This document shows, piece after piece, positions 46,601 through 58,240 of a stretch of DNA of 64,000 bases (the first letter of the stretch is position 1; each line of letters opens with the position of its first letter). Source of the stretch: Margaritispora aquatica (Eukaryota; Ascomycota; Leotiomycetes; Helotiales; Discinellaceae); assembly GCA_007644065.1 (NCBI GenBank), contig VJWN01000036.1, positions 164,080 through 228,079 on the forward strand, given 5' to 3'. The notes below the pieces were generated by a model that did not search any database, was not told the origin of the DNA, and saw only the letters and a list, made by a program, of their open reading frames with translations. A program made the translations under genes and the position numbers.

Positions 46601-48986
46601 TCAGCTGGGTAGCTCATCGACGACTTCCACAACATAGCTATGGCTTGCTGGATACATCGTTGTCTTGTGGACCAAATAAAATGAAAGTATCGTGATGCCA
46701 GTCCTTAGTGCCATAAAATTGAACTCCCCTTTATCACTCATCACAGTTTCTCCAACAATGATCTTCGCGTCATCCACCCGGCAGATGGAATCTGGAAGCA
46801 GTTCGTCCATCGTAAGGATACTGACAGTGAACGCTTCGCCAGTCCTAACCATTTGCGGAGGCGCTTTGGCGAAAGCAACTTCGAGCTTTAATTGGTCCTC
46901 AGGCTTGACTTGAGCCTGCTCGAAGTACTGGTCAAGTTGTCTTGCGATGACAAAGCTTTGTGTCGTTCTTTGTGCAAGCTCTGCAGCTTTATCGGCATCA
47001 CGTAAAATGCTTGGAATAGAGTACCAGAGCACAACCATAATGGTTCCCCGAATCCAAGCAAACGACTGTGGGGTCTGAAGTGACAAAGAGCCGAGTGAAT
47101 CAGGAGTCTTCGTAACTATTTCTTCTAAGGGCACCTCGAATCCAGCAAGATAATAGACCATAGTTGACATGACAGCCTCGGGACTGGTATGTACATATAA
47201 GTCTAGTTTGACTCCAAGAGTTACCGTTTGCAGTATATCAACACTTACTCTGACCAGATCTTTGGAGATGGATATATAGCTTTTAACTTGTAGTGGAGCC
47301 GATACTGCCGAGAATAATTTTGCAATTGCCGCTTGGCTCAGATCAGCATTGCAATTTGTCAATGGAGACGCCTGAAAGTTGTTGGTCCCTGAAAGAGCCC
47401 ACTCGACTGTGGGTCGCAGCTTCCCAGGGAGCCGGAGCTCTTCCAGGGCAAGGGGCAGGCGTGGAAGTCCATCGACATCAATTACCCCAATTCGATCGAA
47501 ACGAAGTTCATTCAGAAGGGTTAAGCGAATATCTTGATCTTGAACTAGATAAAAGTCAACAGAAGCTCGCAGAATGCAGCAGGTGAGAACTTACAGCAGC
47601 TGCCTTGAGGATTTGCTGCGCTGTTGTTAATCAGGTTACCAAAGTACGGATTCATTTCTTCGGTCTTGTTGTTCCACACGGGGTCAATATGTGCATTTGA
47701 ATAGGCCTTTCGACCCCTAGCTCCATCTTCTGGGGTACCCATACTCTGTGTTACATCCAAGACGCGTCGTTCAGTCTGTATATCTGTCTGTGCTTCGATC
47801 CAGACATGAGTTGCATACGAAGAGCGATTGACTTGCTTCTCAAGAGGATTGAGAGCAGGATCAATATATGCACTGTTCTTGCGAAGTTCAAAGAAAGGGT
47901 TGTTACAATTTGGTATTTTATCTTGCCCGTACAACATTCCTGGCAGTATGAATCCGGACGGTTGTTGGAATATCCACTGAGAGCGTACCCATTCAACCCC
48001 CTCTCTAGTGAGAAAAACTGAACAAGCAAGCTGTACGATACCTCCAAGATCGAAACTGTTGCAGCGAGTATCTGGCAAGCAATCCGCGAGCCACCTACGT
48101 AGGTCGAAACTCCCACCGATTGCTGTCATACTGTACGAGGAGCCTCCGCAAGTAGAATCAAATTGGGGTCTTCCGGCCAGGTGTGGAGTTCCCTGAGCCC
48201 AAATCTTTTCCACTGCGCGAGTAATGTACCACAAGGTAAATACTGTGTAGTCATCAAAGTTGGGAAGATGCCGAAACTCAGTAGCTCGCGGCCAGAACAA
48301 TCGTAGTAAAGCAACTGGATACGAAGATCTGAAATTGACCAATGTGTGGAATACTGTTGCTCTGACGAACGATGGTCCTGCTGTGGCTGGCGCAATCGCC
48401 CAGTACAGCTCGAGACGAGTCGGAACTAGTGCTTTTGCCTCATTTTCTAAAGTTTTGATGAGTATATGTCAAGTCTAACGAATCAAACGCCTATCTACAA
48501 GCGTTCCAAGAACTCACTGTCATTCTCGACGTTGACGATCGTCCACTCGAAATCTCCCGCACAGCCAAAAGGAACAAAGCACGGGAGATCTGTTAATGGG
48601 GCTTTAATTCTCAAATCGCTAAACACGACTGGCATTGGAATCGGAACTGCACCTCCCGGACTTGGAAGCACGATTTGCGGCTCGCTGTACAGAATAATAT
48701 CTGGCGCTCCCTTGAGATTTGCCTGAATACGAAAGTTTCCTTTCCAAGACTGTGGAAATGGAAAGGCCCCGATAAAAGATATAGGTACAATCCATTCATC
48801 GAGTGGTTTTGTTGGTATGGCAAAGACCCTTGGTTCTTTAGATCCAATGTCGTCCTCATACCACGATGGAATATGAGGAGAAACAAGACTCCAGATAGGA
48901 CGATCAAGTGGCACACTAACTTTCCCCGTGGAGTCCGTGACAAGATAGTCAGTTTTCGAGGAGATTGAGGTAATGATGAGTGCCAT
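46601..48986 (-). CDS. Protein with transglutaminase-like Cys-His-Asp signature, 754 residues (cluster gene 4)
   Basis: Three exons (48986-48518, 48446-47595, 47544-46601) join to 2265 nt. The N-terminal 190 residues are beta-rich (IWSLVSPHIPSWYEDD; FPQSWKGNFRIQANL; LELYWAIAPATAG). The central part fits the transglutaminase/papain-like fold: Cys285 in TRCNSFDLGGIVQLACSVF, His370 in YATHVWIEAQ and Asp387 in RRVLDVTQS. Order and spacing match the H-x-W-x-E and D-x-T pattern of that superfamily. The C-terminal 300 residues have helical segments (DADKAAELAQRTTQSFVIAR) and a final Ig-like beta part (GEAFTVSILTMDELL). There is no secretion signal. It could be a peptidase, an amide-crosslinking enzyme or a non-catalytic relative. 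It lies head-to-head with the gene at 49884. Confidence 0.78.
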
Positions 48987-49883
48987 GACCGAAAGTTTTT
49001 TTTCTTTTTTTGCTCCTCAGAGTTCTTTGATTTGTTGCGTAGAAACAGTTTCTATGCCAAAGGAAAGGCAGTGTTGTATTTCCCACAAATGGCAATTTTT
49101 AAACACAGTATGCTCAGTACTCCGAACCACGCATTTTATGATCCGTATGCAAATACTGAGGATCTCTTTCAATAGAGGGAAATGCCGAGCACCCACATCC
49201 TGAGTCAGCTTGCTCTTGAGCGCCGTGAAGTGGTCTAGCAAGTTCGGTGTAATCATGCTCAGATATCTCGAATACTCAGTTGAACACGAATCTTTCATTT
49301 TAGATACACATTCGTTCAAAGATAAAAATATTGCCTGTAGAGGTTAGGATATTTTCTTCAAACTGTGCTGATGATAACTGATAGATGGATATCGTACGAG
49401 CGCATATGCGAGGCGCGCAGGTAACGAAAGCTGGCAGGATACAATGTATGATCCACCGCGACAGCCAGCCACGAAATCGGCCTAAGTACTCGCAACACCT
49501 CTATAGGAAGCGGGGTAATCGGTAAATCTTCTAGATTTACAGAAGCTTTACACGCCATTCGTCATGGTATAGCGGCAACTTTGCCTGTGTGGATGTGGAG
49601 ATATTCATTAACCATAAAACTCTGCTAATACGATCCAATATCGGAATGAGACACAGCAAAGCTGAAATCAATATTTTGCCCAATCAATGATCTGGTGCAT
49701 GTGAGCAGTGCACGATCAGCCCAGTGTGCCTGTTTTGAAGTGTGTATATAAGTATGCTCTGCTCTCTCTATCGATTAACAAATATCTCCATCACATTCAA
49801 ATTCCTACAACGTCTCCTTCCTTCCAAGTCAATCAAAACAAAATACCACATCAACCTACACGCAGCAATCTCTAAATCCAAAC
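48987..49883. other. Bidirectional promoter region of cluster genes 4 and 5
   Basis: It separates two divergent cluster genes. A minus-strand 100-codon ORF (49319-49017) just upstream of the 754-residue gene could be a 5' exon or leader, but I find no splice join for it. Confidence 0.4.
49742..49753 (+). promoter_or_regulatory. TATA box of the 229-residue gene
   Basis: GTGTATATAAGT lies about 135 bases before the ATG at 49884 and is followed by a CT-rich leader, typical of strongly regulated fungal promoters. Confidence 0.6.
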
Positions 49884-50630
49884 ATGGCCGATACGAACTA
49901 TTCCATTCTTGTTCAGAACAAGTCCGGCGTTTCCAGAGCCTACTTCATCTTCGTAGAGGCTCCTACCGTCACCAACAGCTCCAAGGTCTTTCAAAACGTC
50001 TACGCAGCAGCAGCGCCTGTCCCAAACGGCACTGGTACCGCGAGATTCAACGTCAGCAGCACGTTCTATGCCGTCACCGGTACTAGTCCTGGTCGAGCTC
50101 TCGGCTCAAATGTCAGCATTACAACAGGTGACTACGAGATTGCTAAGCTCAAGGACAGCTCCAAGAATGGCAGCACAATTAGCATGACTGCTGGCCCCAC
50201 CAAGAAAGGCGCTGAATTTGTCCGATCCCTACTCACTCAGTCTTGCACCACCCCCGGCAGTTTCGATATCAAGACTGATGGCAGTTTTAACTTGGGTAAT
50301 GGCAGTAAGAGCTTCTTCGTACTCTCGTCTTTTGATACTAGTTTTTAATATGCCAATCCAGGTAATCAGTTCATCGGCATGGGAGCCGCTGATCCTTTTG
50401 ACCCAAGCACCATCGTTCCCGTAGCCACTGTCGAGGCTCAGCCAAACACCAGCAACACCATCACCCCAAAGATTGTTTATTACATCTCTTGGGGAACCTT
50501 CACTAGTGGTCAAATTTTCGACGTCACCACTGTTGCGACGCCAGCCATGGTCGACTTCACTGGCAAAGCAGCTACAGTGGCCAAGATTACCCACAATTTG
50601 AATGGAACTTGGGATATTACTTTCAACTAG
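49884..50630 (+). CDS. Beta-rich unknown protein, 229 residues, paralogue of the gene at 45261 (cluster gene 5)
   Basis: Two exons (49884-50304, 50362-50630) join to 690 nt. The 57-bp intron has donor GTAAGA and acceptor TCCAG. A nearby GTAATG donor would shorten exon 1 by 12 nt and also keeps frame. The protein is rich in Ser/Thr/Val/Asn and lacks Cys except near SLLTQSCTTPG. It is strongly beta-predicted (YSILVQNKSGVSRAYFIFVE; TVTNSSKVFQNVYAAAAP; GQIFDVTTVATPAMVDF). It has no signal peptide. Codon use is biased to C-ending codons (GTC, ACC, AAG), more than in the other cluster genes, and there is a TATA box upstream. Both suggest high expression. Function unknown. Confidence 0.85.
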
Positions 50631-51369
50631 GCAGGCACAGTACTTGGATGAGATGAGGGTACTGTTATTGGTACCGTGAATGCTGGGGAGACTTAGTGGG
50701 GCTGGGGCACATCTGTAGTGTGATGGGGGAATGCTGTTGGATGTAGTTCAATTTCACATTCGTTTTGCTATTCTTCAATCGATTACTCGTGATTTGAGCC
50801 GTGATACCCAATGCACTTGTATCTTGAAGAAAGAGTATCCTTGGTACCTGAAAACGGCAGGGGTTACGACACTAGAGCACTTTTAGTAGCATTTGTTGAG
50901 ACGAAAGTAAGTGGATCAACATGAGGCTAGAAATTTGCCTATACAAAGAGGCATACAGATCACGAGAGATGATATAATCAGCGAAGAAGGCTTGTATCGA
51001 AGTATTACAACAGTATTAGAGTTGGTAGACGAGTAGGTCTGGTTTCCAATTGGCGCCCTCTCCATCTAAACTCTATATCAAATGAAGACTATGGAGGCGA
51101 GCTCTCACGTCTTACCTTTCGGCCTAATGCTATCTAGTTAGCTTCGTTGAGGTTAGTCGTGTGGTATATATCACGTGAGGGTGATGTATTTAGCCGAGAC
51201 GGCTAGGGCTAGACAATAAAGTCGACTAAACAAAACATTCACGACCGATTCAGAGCTTCGCTAGAATCAAGAGTACGCACCCTGGCTAAAACAACTGTAT
51301 GGGGCCTACACAGTGAGTGAGCGTCTGCGCGTAGAATTGGTGATCTCAGCGAGTCAGTTGACAACTTGA
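50631..51369. other. Spacer
   Basis: No gene is seen between the 229-residue gene and the kinase-like fragment. Confidence 0.35.
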
Positions 51370-51903
51370 CGTAGTCGTGACCTACTCCGCCCTAACAAGA
51401 AATCCTACCTTACCCGGCCAAGCATAGAGTCACGCCGCAAGCTGGCATTGTCGCTGGCATTGTCGCTAGCATTGTCGCTGGCCAAGTTCGCCCTGAGTAT
51501 ACACGAGAACGGCTGGTTCCACAAGGGACTGTGCGACGAGAATGTGATATTTCTCTCTACTCACGTCGACGGCATCCACATTGAAAGTCCCCAAGTATGC
51601 GGATTTGAGCATTCACGTCCTTTTAGGAATGTCGAGATATCGCGCAATTATTCGGTCGCGGAGGACAAGCACCGAGATCTGTACCACCACCCACACTATG
51701 TCGGCAGTCGTACCAGCATTGGATTCTATCATCGCGGCTACGATATCTACTCTTTGGGTGTGCTGCTCACCCAGATCGGTCGCTGGGAGCCCATTGGCGA
51801 GATAGAGTATAACCGCTACACGAGCCGTGAAGATCAATGTAAACCTATCAGTTTTCATCGCTTTCTCGAGAGAATGGAGTGCTATATACTATCTTCGTTG
51901 TAG
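51370..51903 (+). pseudogene. Start-less fragment of a fungal kinase-like C-lobe
   Basis: The frame opens after a TGA at 51367-51369 and reads about 177 codons to a stop at 51901-51903 without an ATG near its beginning. Sequence style matches the kinase-like domains found next to HeLo/HET-S-type and NLR genes in filamentous fungi: HENGWFHKGLCDENVIF (degenerate catalytic loop, no HRD), VCGFEHSRPF in place of DFG, DLYHHPHY and GYDIYSLGVLLTQIGRWEPI. No N-lobe, ATP-binding loop or HeLo domain precedes it. Codons for ALSL are tandemly triplicated at 51443-51479 (12-bp unit). It is probably a remnant or a partly duplicated exon. An upstream exon missed by me is the alternative. Confidence 0.55.
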
Positions 51904-54000
51904 GGTTTGTAGTTTTTTTTTTAATAAGTAGGAATATGAATTGAAAATGCTTTGGGAACTTTTTGATATTAAGGCTAACTCAAAATATTAAAAAGACTAA
52001 AGGAAATAAGTCAAAGTAAAGGCGACTTGGGTTTAAGTATATAGAGATAGTGAATTTCAATAAGACCTGAATCGTATATACAAAAAGAAATACATGGAAA
52101 ACAAATATAAATATCCTTGTCTACACTCGAAGTAGAGGCCTTCTATAAACTCCAAAAAAGACAATTCATCTATAGAACCGCTCAAGAATTCATTAATTCA
52201 TCAAAGATCTAAGATTCCGACATGCAATTCAGGTCTCCCCCCCCCCCTAACTATCACACTTTACACGCCTTTATTATCCTGATCTATATTTTGTAATACT
52301 CGAGAATATACTATATAATTCTGTTGTTGCTGTTATATATACTTCTGTCTTTTCATTCTCAAGTTTCTGTTCACTCAATCTTATGACCAACTGTAAGGCT
52401 CGATACTTTATATTTATCTGTCTGCTATTTCTCTAATACGATATCGTTACTTCAATCGAATCTCATGAATATTCTCTAAACTTCAACTCTTCACTAGTTG
52501 TACAAAGTCGAAAAGTTGTAACACCATAAGACTAATCCAATGTCGTTGTTTTCTTTAGCTTTATTGTGAAAGCTTGAAAAGATATTTATAACTCTATTTT
52601 CTTCCCCTATCGGTAATTCTAAAGCTAATCGGAAAAAGATTCAATTACTATAAATTCACTATCAATATCGGCGAACTTTCTCACTAAAGCGCCAGAGCTG
52701 TGGAACTTCAACAACTAGGTAAAGGTGCTTATCTCGTATTCTCTCGGAATATATAAACAACCTCGTGCTCGCCTAACCCGAACTTACTATCCCTTCCCTT
52801 TACCAAACAAGCAATCGATTGTCACTTCTCAATCTTCACACGTAATAAGCACCCCCTTATAGCCCTTGCTGTATTTCTTTTGAAATCATACCATCCAGTC
52901 CTATCGATAAAATCACGAGCTTCTCTTATCGACTCTTAACAATTGCACGGCGTGCTCTAGAAACTAGTATATCATAACTAGCATATCATAATGTCTTGAC
53001 TCAATGCTACATCTCAAACGTACCTTTAAATTCATTAAATATCAAATTACCAACATATCAAGAAGAAGAATCTTGATTTGATGGTGAGCTGTAAATATTC
53101 CACAGTAGACCAGACCAATCTATCGATTCCAAGCTCTATCCTATCTGCCTTGTAAACCAATTCCTCGTATCATATCAAGTCAAAATTCTCAACTGCTGTA
53201 TGCTATCACTAGAGAATAGAAATGACCAGTGATACCGTGGTATGAAAAACCACAATAAACGAAAGCGCCTCAAGGGCGAGAACAGACGTCAAAAGCGCGT
53301 TCACAGGACCCTTCCAGCTGAGAATACATCTCAAGAGCTCATTGCAAAATTCCTTCAATATCATCGGGGCCGCAGAAGCACTGCCCTTATCAAAATTGAC
53401 ACCTCGAGTCTCCTCCAACCCAACACAAGCATCCTTTTCCAACGCAAAGACGAACTCCTCCATGATCTCAGAATTTTTTGTTTTGCTTTTCCTGCTCTAT
53501 CTTGCTTTGCTGTGTGAAGTACTTGCGATGTTTGAACAATATACACTAAGACTTTGGCCAAGACAAATTTGGCTCTCCTCGATAAGTAAAAGCTACCAAA
53601 TCGCTATAGAAAATCCTATAGTACTGGCCTCTAACTTTTCCGTTTCGGGTGTCGCACTTTTCATATTTCCCCACTCTGTATCGGATTTTCGAGATTTTCG
53701 AAAATAAATCATTGCAGCACTGTTGTCATGTTTGCACTCACTTATACGCTCTTAGAAGTATTATTCGTATCGCATTCATTCGTAAGATTACATCAAACCT
53801 TATGTTAATAAGTTAAAGTCATTAAAACATTCCCACATTCCCATATATGCCAATTCTCCAACCTCCAATTTCGAATCGCCAAATCGACAGAACACCTCTC
53901 TCCAGCCGTCCGGCTTCTGAGTGCACTTTCCTCACTCCCTACTACATATCTATACCTTCTCTCGATAAGGTGATTTGCCTCTAGCGAGAAAGAGCTCAAG
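51904..54000. other. 2.1-kb spacer, moderately AT-rich
   Basis: No supported gene. ORFs near 53209-53707 overlap on both strands and show no motifs. A C-run lies near 52237-52246. Unlike the RIP islands, CA and TG remain common here, so I do not call it RIP-affected. Confidence 0.4.
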
Positions 54001-54491
54001 CTAAGCTTTGAATCCACGAGCCTTCTTGCCGGGAAAGATGTCAGTGAAGCCGAACTGGCAGGTGCTTGTCGCGTCATCGCAGCCGTTATTAGGTACGTTG
54101 TAGGTGAACGTCACAGAGGGGTTTGTGTCTATTTTGAAGGATCTGTGTCAGTGGATTTTTTCTTCTTTCTTTCATTTTAGCAAACAAGTAGTAGATAAAG
54201 CAACTCACAAGTAGCAGCAATGCCCTGTCCCTTGTCCGCCCACACATAGCTCAGCGCATACCCATCACTACATGGGATGGTCCCGCTGGCTGGCAAGCCG
54301 CCCGCGGTGACGGTCGTTCCGGTGCAGGTTGGAGGGTCGGTCGTGAGGCCGTTGAGGACCGTGAGGGTGAGGCTTGTGGATTCGCCGTCTGTGGAAAGGG
54401 TGCCGGAGCCGGCGATGGAGAAGACGCCGTCTGCGGAGGCGAGGGTGAGGAGTGAGAGGAGAGGGAGGGCGAGGATGGTGGAATACTGCAT
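54001..54491 (-). CDS. Small secreted protein with four cysteines, 136 residues
   Basis: Two exons (54491-54209, 54128-54001) join to 411 nt. The intron has donor GTGAGT, a CACTGAC branch and acceptor AATAG. The first 21 residues are a signal peptide (MQYSTILALPLLSLLTLASAD). The mature part is Thr/Ser/Gly-rich with four Cys (PPTC, TIPC, NNGC, STC), enough for two disulfides, and ends GKKARGFKA. A longer in-frame upstream start exists, but it would bury the signal peptide. Size, signal and Cys content fit the broad class of small secreted fungal proteins, including candidate effectors. No family is recognised and the role is unproven. Confidence 0.82.
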
Positions 54492-55980
54492 TTTGGTTTG
54501 TTTTTGGTTTGGTTTGAGTTTTGTGTTGAAATAGGTTGAATTGGTTGAATGGATGCTTGGTTGAGAAGCTGGTTGATGATGATATGAAAGGAACGGGAAG
54601 ATGGATATGCTGTCTTTATACCTCTTTCCTTTGCACATCCTCCACGTCAAGTACCATACACATACTGCGATCTACACAATCCCGTATCCCCTCTCACTCG
54701 ATGCAAGACTGATGATTGCCATCCATCACGCATCACGCATACCTCCACTACCACTCATCCAGCACCCATCGTCCCAAAAACCCGCTTCTCGTACCTCATA
54801 CCACTGGCCTCCCACCTCGTATTCTATTCCTGTCTCACAATTCGCATCACGCGAACTCACGTAAATTTCACCTACCAAGGTAAGTAGCCTAAATGTACCT
54901 CCCTTTCCCTACCTTACCTAGCTTTACGTCAAACGCCCACACGTGATGCCATTCACCGCTTGAGATGACATCCGATGGCATGAGCTTGTTTGTATGCCGG
55001 CTTCCCGGCATTGGAGGGGATAAGCTCGTATTTCTTTTCGTTTCGTCGTGTGGGATGACAGGATGACGGAGAGAAGTCAGATCTTAGCTTGGGTGCGTAC
55101 TTGATGAGTGGAAGTGTCGATCTTTTGCTGGTTGGGGGGGAGGCGGGGTTAAGCGAGCACGAGGTTTGTGGGGAAGAGGGGACGTCGAATGATTTGGTGT
55201 GTGGTAATGAATATAGAGTTTGAAGTGATATGAAGTGAGGCATTGAAAGGTGACGTTTAGTTGAAATCAGCGGAGTAGGTCGTTAGTGTTATGAGTGCCT
55301 TAGGTATTTAGTGATTGAATTTGCTTGGTTGCTAAACTTAGGATCAAAGAAAAAGAAGAGCGTATCAGAATCCCTTCCAAATCTTTCATGACGGAGCTAA
55401 AAGCAAGAATTACTCGACTTACAACAATTTGTATGGTATTGCGACCTGCTTCGATTCCTCAGGCTAATGTTTAATAGCCTGATGGTGTATATCCATGTTC
55501 TGGTTGTAGGATAAAGCAGCATGCATAGGGGAGCCTGAAGAACCTTGAAGTTGCGTTTGACAAAAGGTTACCAAGAAAAAGGCTTTACTTGTTACAAAAT
55601 CAGGATATGGATCTTCCGCATGTCTTATAATGAGTAGATCCAAGTTCCCACCATGCCTGCTTTAATTCTCATCCTAAGGTGGAGAACTAGCTTAAAAGTC
55701 GGTAGTGTGGGATAAGACTTGCTGTACATGGCCGATGGATGCATAAACTCAAAAATTAAACTAGCAACCACCCTCTCCCAAATCTACCACCAATACTAAT
55801 ATTTCACAAAAGAATAAAAATAACCACAAAGTAAGATAGTTCATATTACCACATATCAACGCCTATCGACATCTGGTAAGAGCTATATGCTGCAGCCATC
55901 CTCAATCCAGAGTCCATTCCCCAAACGCCAGATATGCAGACTTTTGTATCCCTCATACTCAAAACACTCTCAACCCAACC
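54492..55980. other. Spacer between secreted-protein gene and POB3
   Basis: No gene is seen. It contains the TATA box annotated below and GC-poor intergenic DNA. Confidence 0.4.
54611..54622 (-). promoter_or_regulatory. TATA box of the small secreted protein gene
   Basis: On the minus strand the sequence reads GGTATAAAGACA, about 120 bases before the ATG at 54491. Confidence 0.55.
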
Positions 55981-57955
55981 TCAACCAGTCTTAGCCTTCT
56001 TCTTAGGCCTCTCCTCTTCCGCATCACTTCCAGCACCATCCTCATCATCCGTTCCACTACTCTCATGTGCCGAATCGTACTCCTCTGCAACATCACTTTC
56101 ATCGTCCGTCTTGAAATCTTCATCCACACTCTCGTCATCCTCGTCTGCGCTACCCCGGTCGGCTCTGGCTGCGACAACTTCATCGTCACTGCTAGCCATA
56201 TCTGGCTCCCTGAGGGCAGCAGCCATAACAGCGGCAGCATCATCATCCATCTCGTTCTTCACCTTCAGACCCTTAATCTTGAAGAATTCCTCCAGAGGCT
56301 TCTGTTCTTCTCGGTTGATGTTGGAGAATTGGAAATCAGCTGCGTCTTTCATTTCAATAGTGATATCGAAAGTGCGTGATGCGGAAACAGCTCCACCCAC
56401 TCGAGACAGAACGACAGATCTGATTTGATCATATGCAACGTAGGTCGCCGGTTTTGGTACAAACATAAAAGCTTTCTCCAGACAGTAGAGGAAACCCTCG
56501 CTTGCCTTGATCGAACACTTGATGCCGACTTGGTTGTGATGACTGGAACGTATTAGCCTATTTCAAGCCTCTTGAGATGGCGACTCACCTGACGAAATCT
56601 CTGGCTGGCTGGTTGATCTTCTTGTTGGTCAAGCCCTTGAAGACGGCAGTCACGACTTGATGGAGAGGCTCTTCATAGTGAGCAGCAAGTCTGCCGCCAT
56701 ACTTATCCTTTAGCATCTCGTCGGTCATGTTCAACTCAATGGTAACCTCCTCGTCCCTCTTAAACTGCATAACCAAGAAGGGATATCTTGTCTGACCCTG
56801 TCGAAGTGGTGGATCGAGACCAATGCAAATCATGACATGTAGCTCATCTGGCTTTGGCAATACCATGAACTTCTTGACATTATCGAATTGAATCTTGTAG
56901 TCGTAAGTCTTTCCACGCAATCTGAAAGAATTCTCGTACATGTCCATATCGAATCGTCCTCTGTCCATCGTTAGCAAACCCCTTATAAACTGTGATATGA
57001 ACCAACCTTGGCGTAAGATGTAGACAATCCAAGAAAGTTGCAAAGGTATCGCCTGCGACCTCGCCAATCTCTGCCTTCTCCATTAGGGTATCATAGAACA
57101 GCGTTGCTGCATTTTGCTCAGCCTCGGCATCGTCAGCATCACTCGGGGCATCCTCCCCATCTAGAGCTTCCTTCTTCGTCGTTACTCCAGGAATATAGAA
57201 TCGCATCTCAACCAATTGGTCCTTGCCCGCACCAGCCTTCTTGCCCTTTGCTCGCGCGCCACCCAAGGATCCATTTGTGCCAGTATCTTTATCGTTTGAA
57301 GGCGCAAATTCGACAGCAACCTCGTTTTTGCCTGCCAGATTGGTATTGGAGATCTCCGAGTATGGAATTTCAAATGCAGGTCGGTTCTGTACTGTGAATG
57401 AAAGCTCTGCTTTGCCAAACTCGCCCTTGCCCCAATTCCAACCACGAAGAGCATGCTCCTTGTGTTCCAGAGTTGTGCTGTACCAGTTCTTGAAGACCTT
57501 GGTCAAACGCTCATTGTCCTACTTCTCTCAGCATCCGCAGAAATGTCCCATAGACTTGTACTAACCTCCTGTGTAAAGCCATCAAGCTGAACGATTCCCG
57601 AGCTCCGCAGAAGAATCTTGACCTCGTACCCTTTCGCTGCTCGACTCCATTGCGCGCTTGCAAAGTTTGAAGAATCGAGGGTGAAGGTATCGCCGCCTCC
57701 AGAAGGCTTCCATCCCAGACCGGATTCAGCGAAACGGCATTTTCCTGATTCCTTGGAGAGATCAAGATAAATGTTGTCGAAACTTTCCCTATTTGTTCCA
57801 GATGGATTAGCCTTGAACTGAGGAGGTTGAGAGCCTTTGGGGAGGCCTTCAACTGCTTTTGCTCTTGAATGCGCCATGTTTGGAGAATAGGAAGTTTTGT
57901 GTTGTTGGGAAGATGACGAGATAGGAATTAGGGAACATTTTGCTTACATAGCCAT
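55981..57955 (-). CDS. POB3: FACT histone chaperone subunit Pob3 (SSRP1-like)
   Basis: Five exons (57955-57948, 57788-57566, 57518-57007, 56960-56589, 56542-55981) join to 1677 nt, 558 residues. FACT (Spt16-Pob3) reorganises nucleosomes in transcription and replication. Domains in order: N-terminal PH-like part (ESFDNIYLDLSKESGKC, GLGWKPSGGG), the SSRP1 region (STTLEHKEHALRGWNWGKGE, AFEIPYSEISNTNLAGKNE, EMRFYIPGV), and the Pob3 middle domain with tandem PH folds (RFDMDMYENSFRLRGKTYDY, LEKAFMFVPKPATYV). A highly acidic C-terminus ends RPKKKAKTG. There is no HMG box, as usual for fungi. I chose the start from an 8-nt first exon (ATGGCTAT, donor GTAAGC) because it yields MAMESFDN, close to the family start. 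The alternative ATG at 57877 adds 30 poorly conserved residues. Confidence 0.95.
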
Positions 57956-58240
57956 GAGATCTGTTTGTTAGGGCAAGAGCGATAGAATGATGAAGCTGGT
58001 TGTTCAATGTGTAGAGCGCGTTAAGTGCATCGCGGAACGCGACTTCACTTTTGAGAGGCATTGCGACGGTGCTCATTTTATTAATTTCAATACCCTCTCG
58101 CTCTGAAATACCTTCGATACTTTGACGAAGATTCTTGTGGATGGCCAAGCATTTGTTGTGGCATTTAAGATGCAGAGTGGATCGTGTATCAGGTCCACCC
58201 ATCTTTATTCATCACGTGAACCTCGCTATCAATCTATATA
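57956..58240. other. POB3 promoter/leader
   Basis: It contains a minus-strand ORF from 58202 that reads into the POB3 leader in another frame. I treat it as leader or chance ORF. AT-rich DNA begins at about 58240. Confidence 0.4.

Noticed and set aside
49017..49319. 100-codon minus ORF upstream of the 754-residue gene
   Set aside because: No splice path into the next exon and no motif. It is more likely leader or chance.
53209..53707. Overlapping 60-121-codon ORFs on both strands
   Set aside because: Mutually antisense, no motif, no splice signals joining them to anything.
57849..58202. 117-codon ORF overlapping the POB3 start
   Set aside because: It reads across the POB3 first exon in another frame. 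The POB3 model explains the region better.
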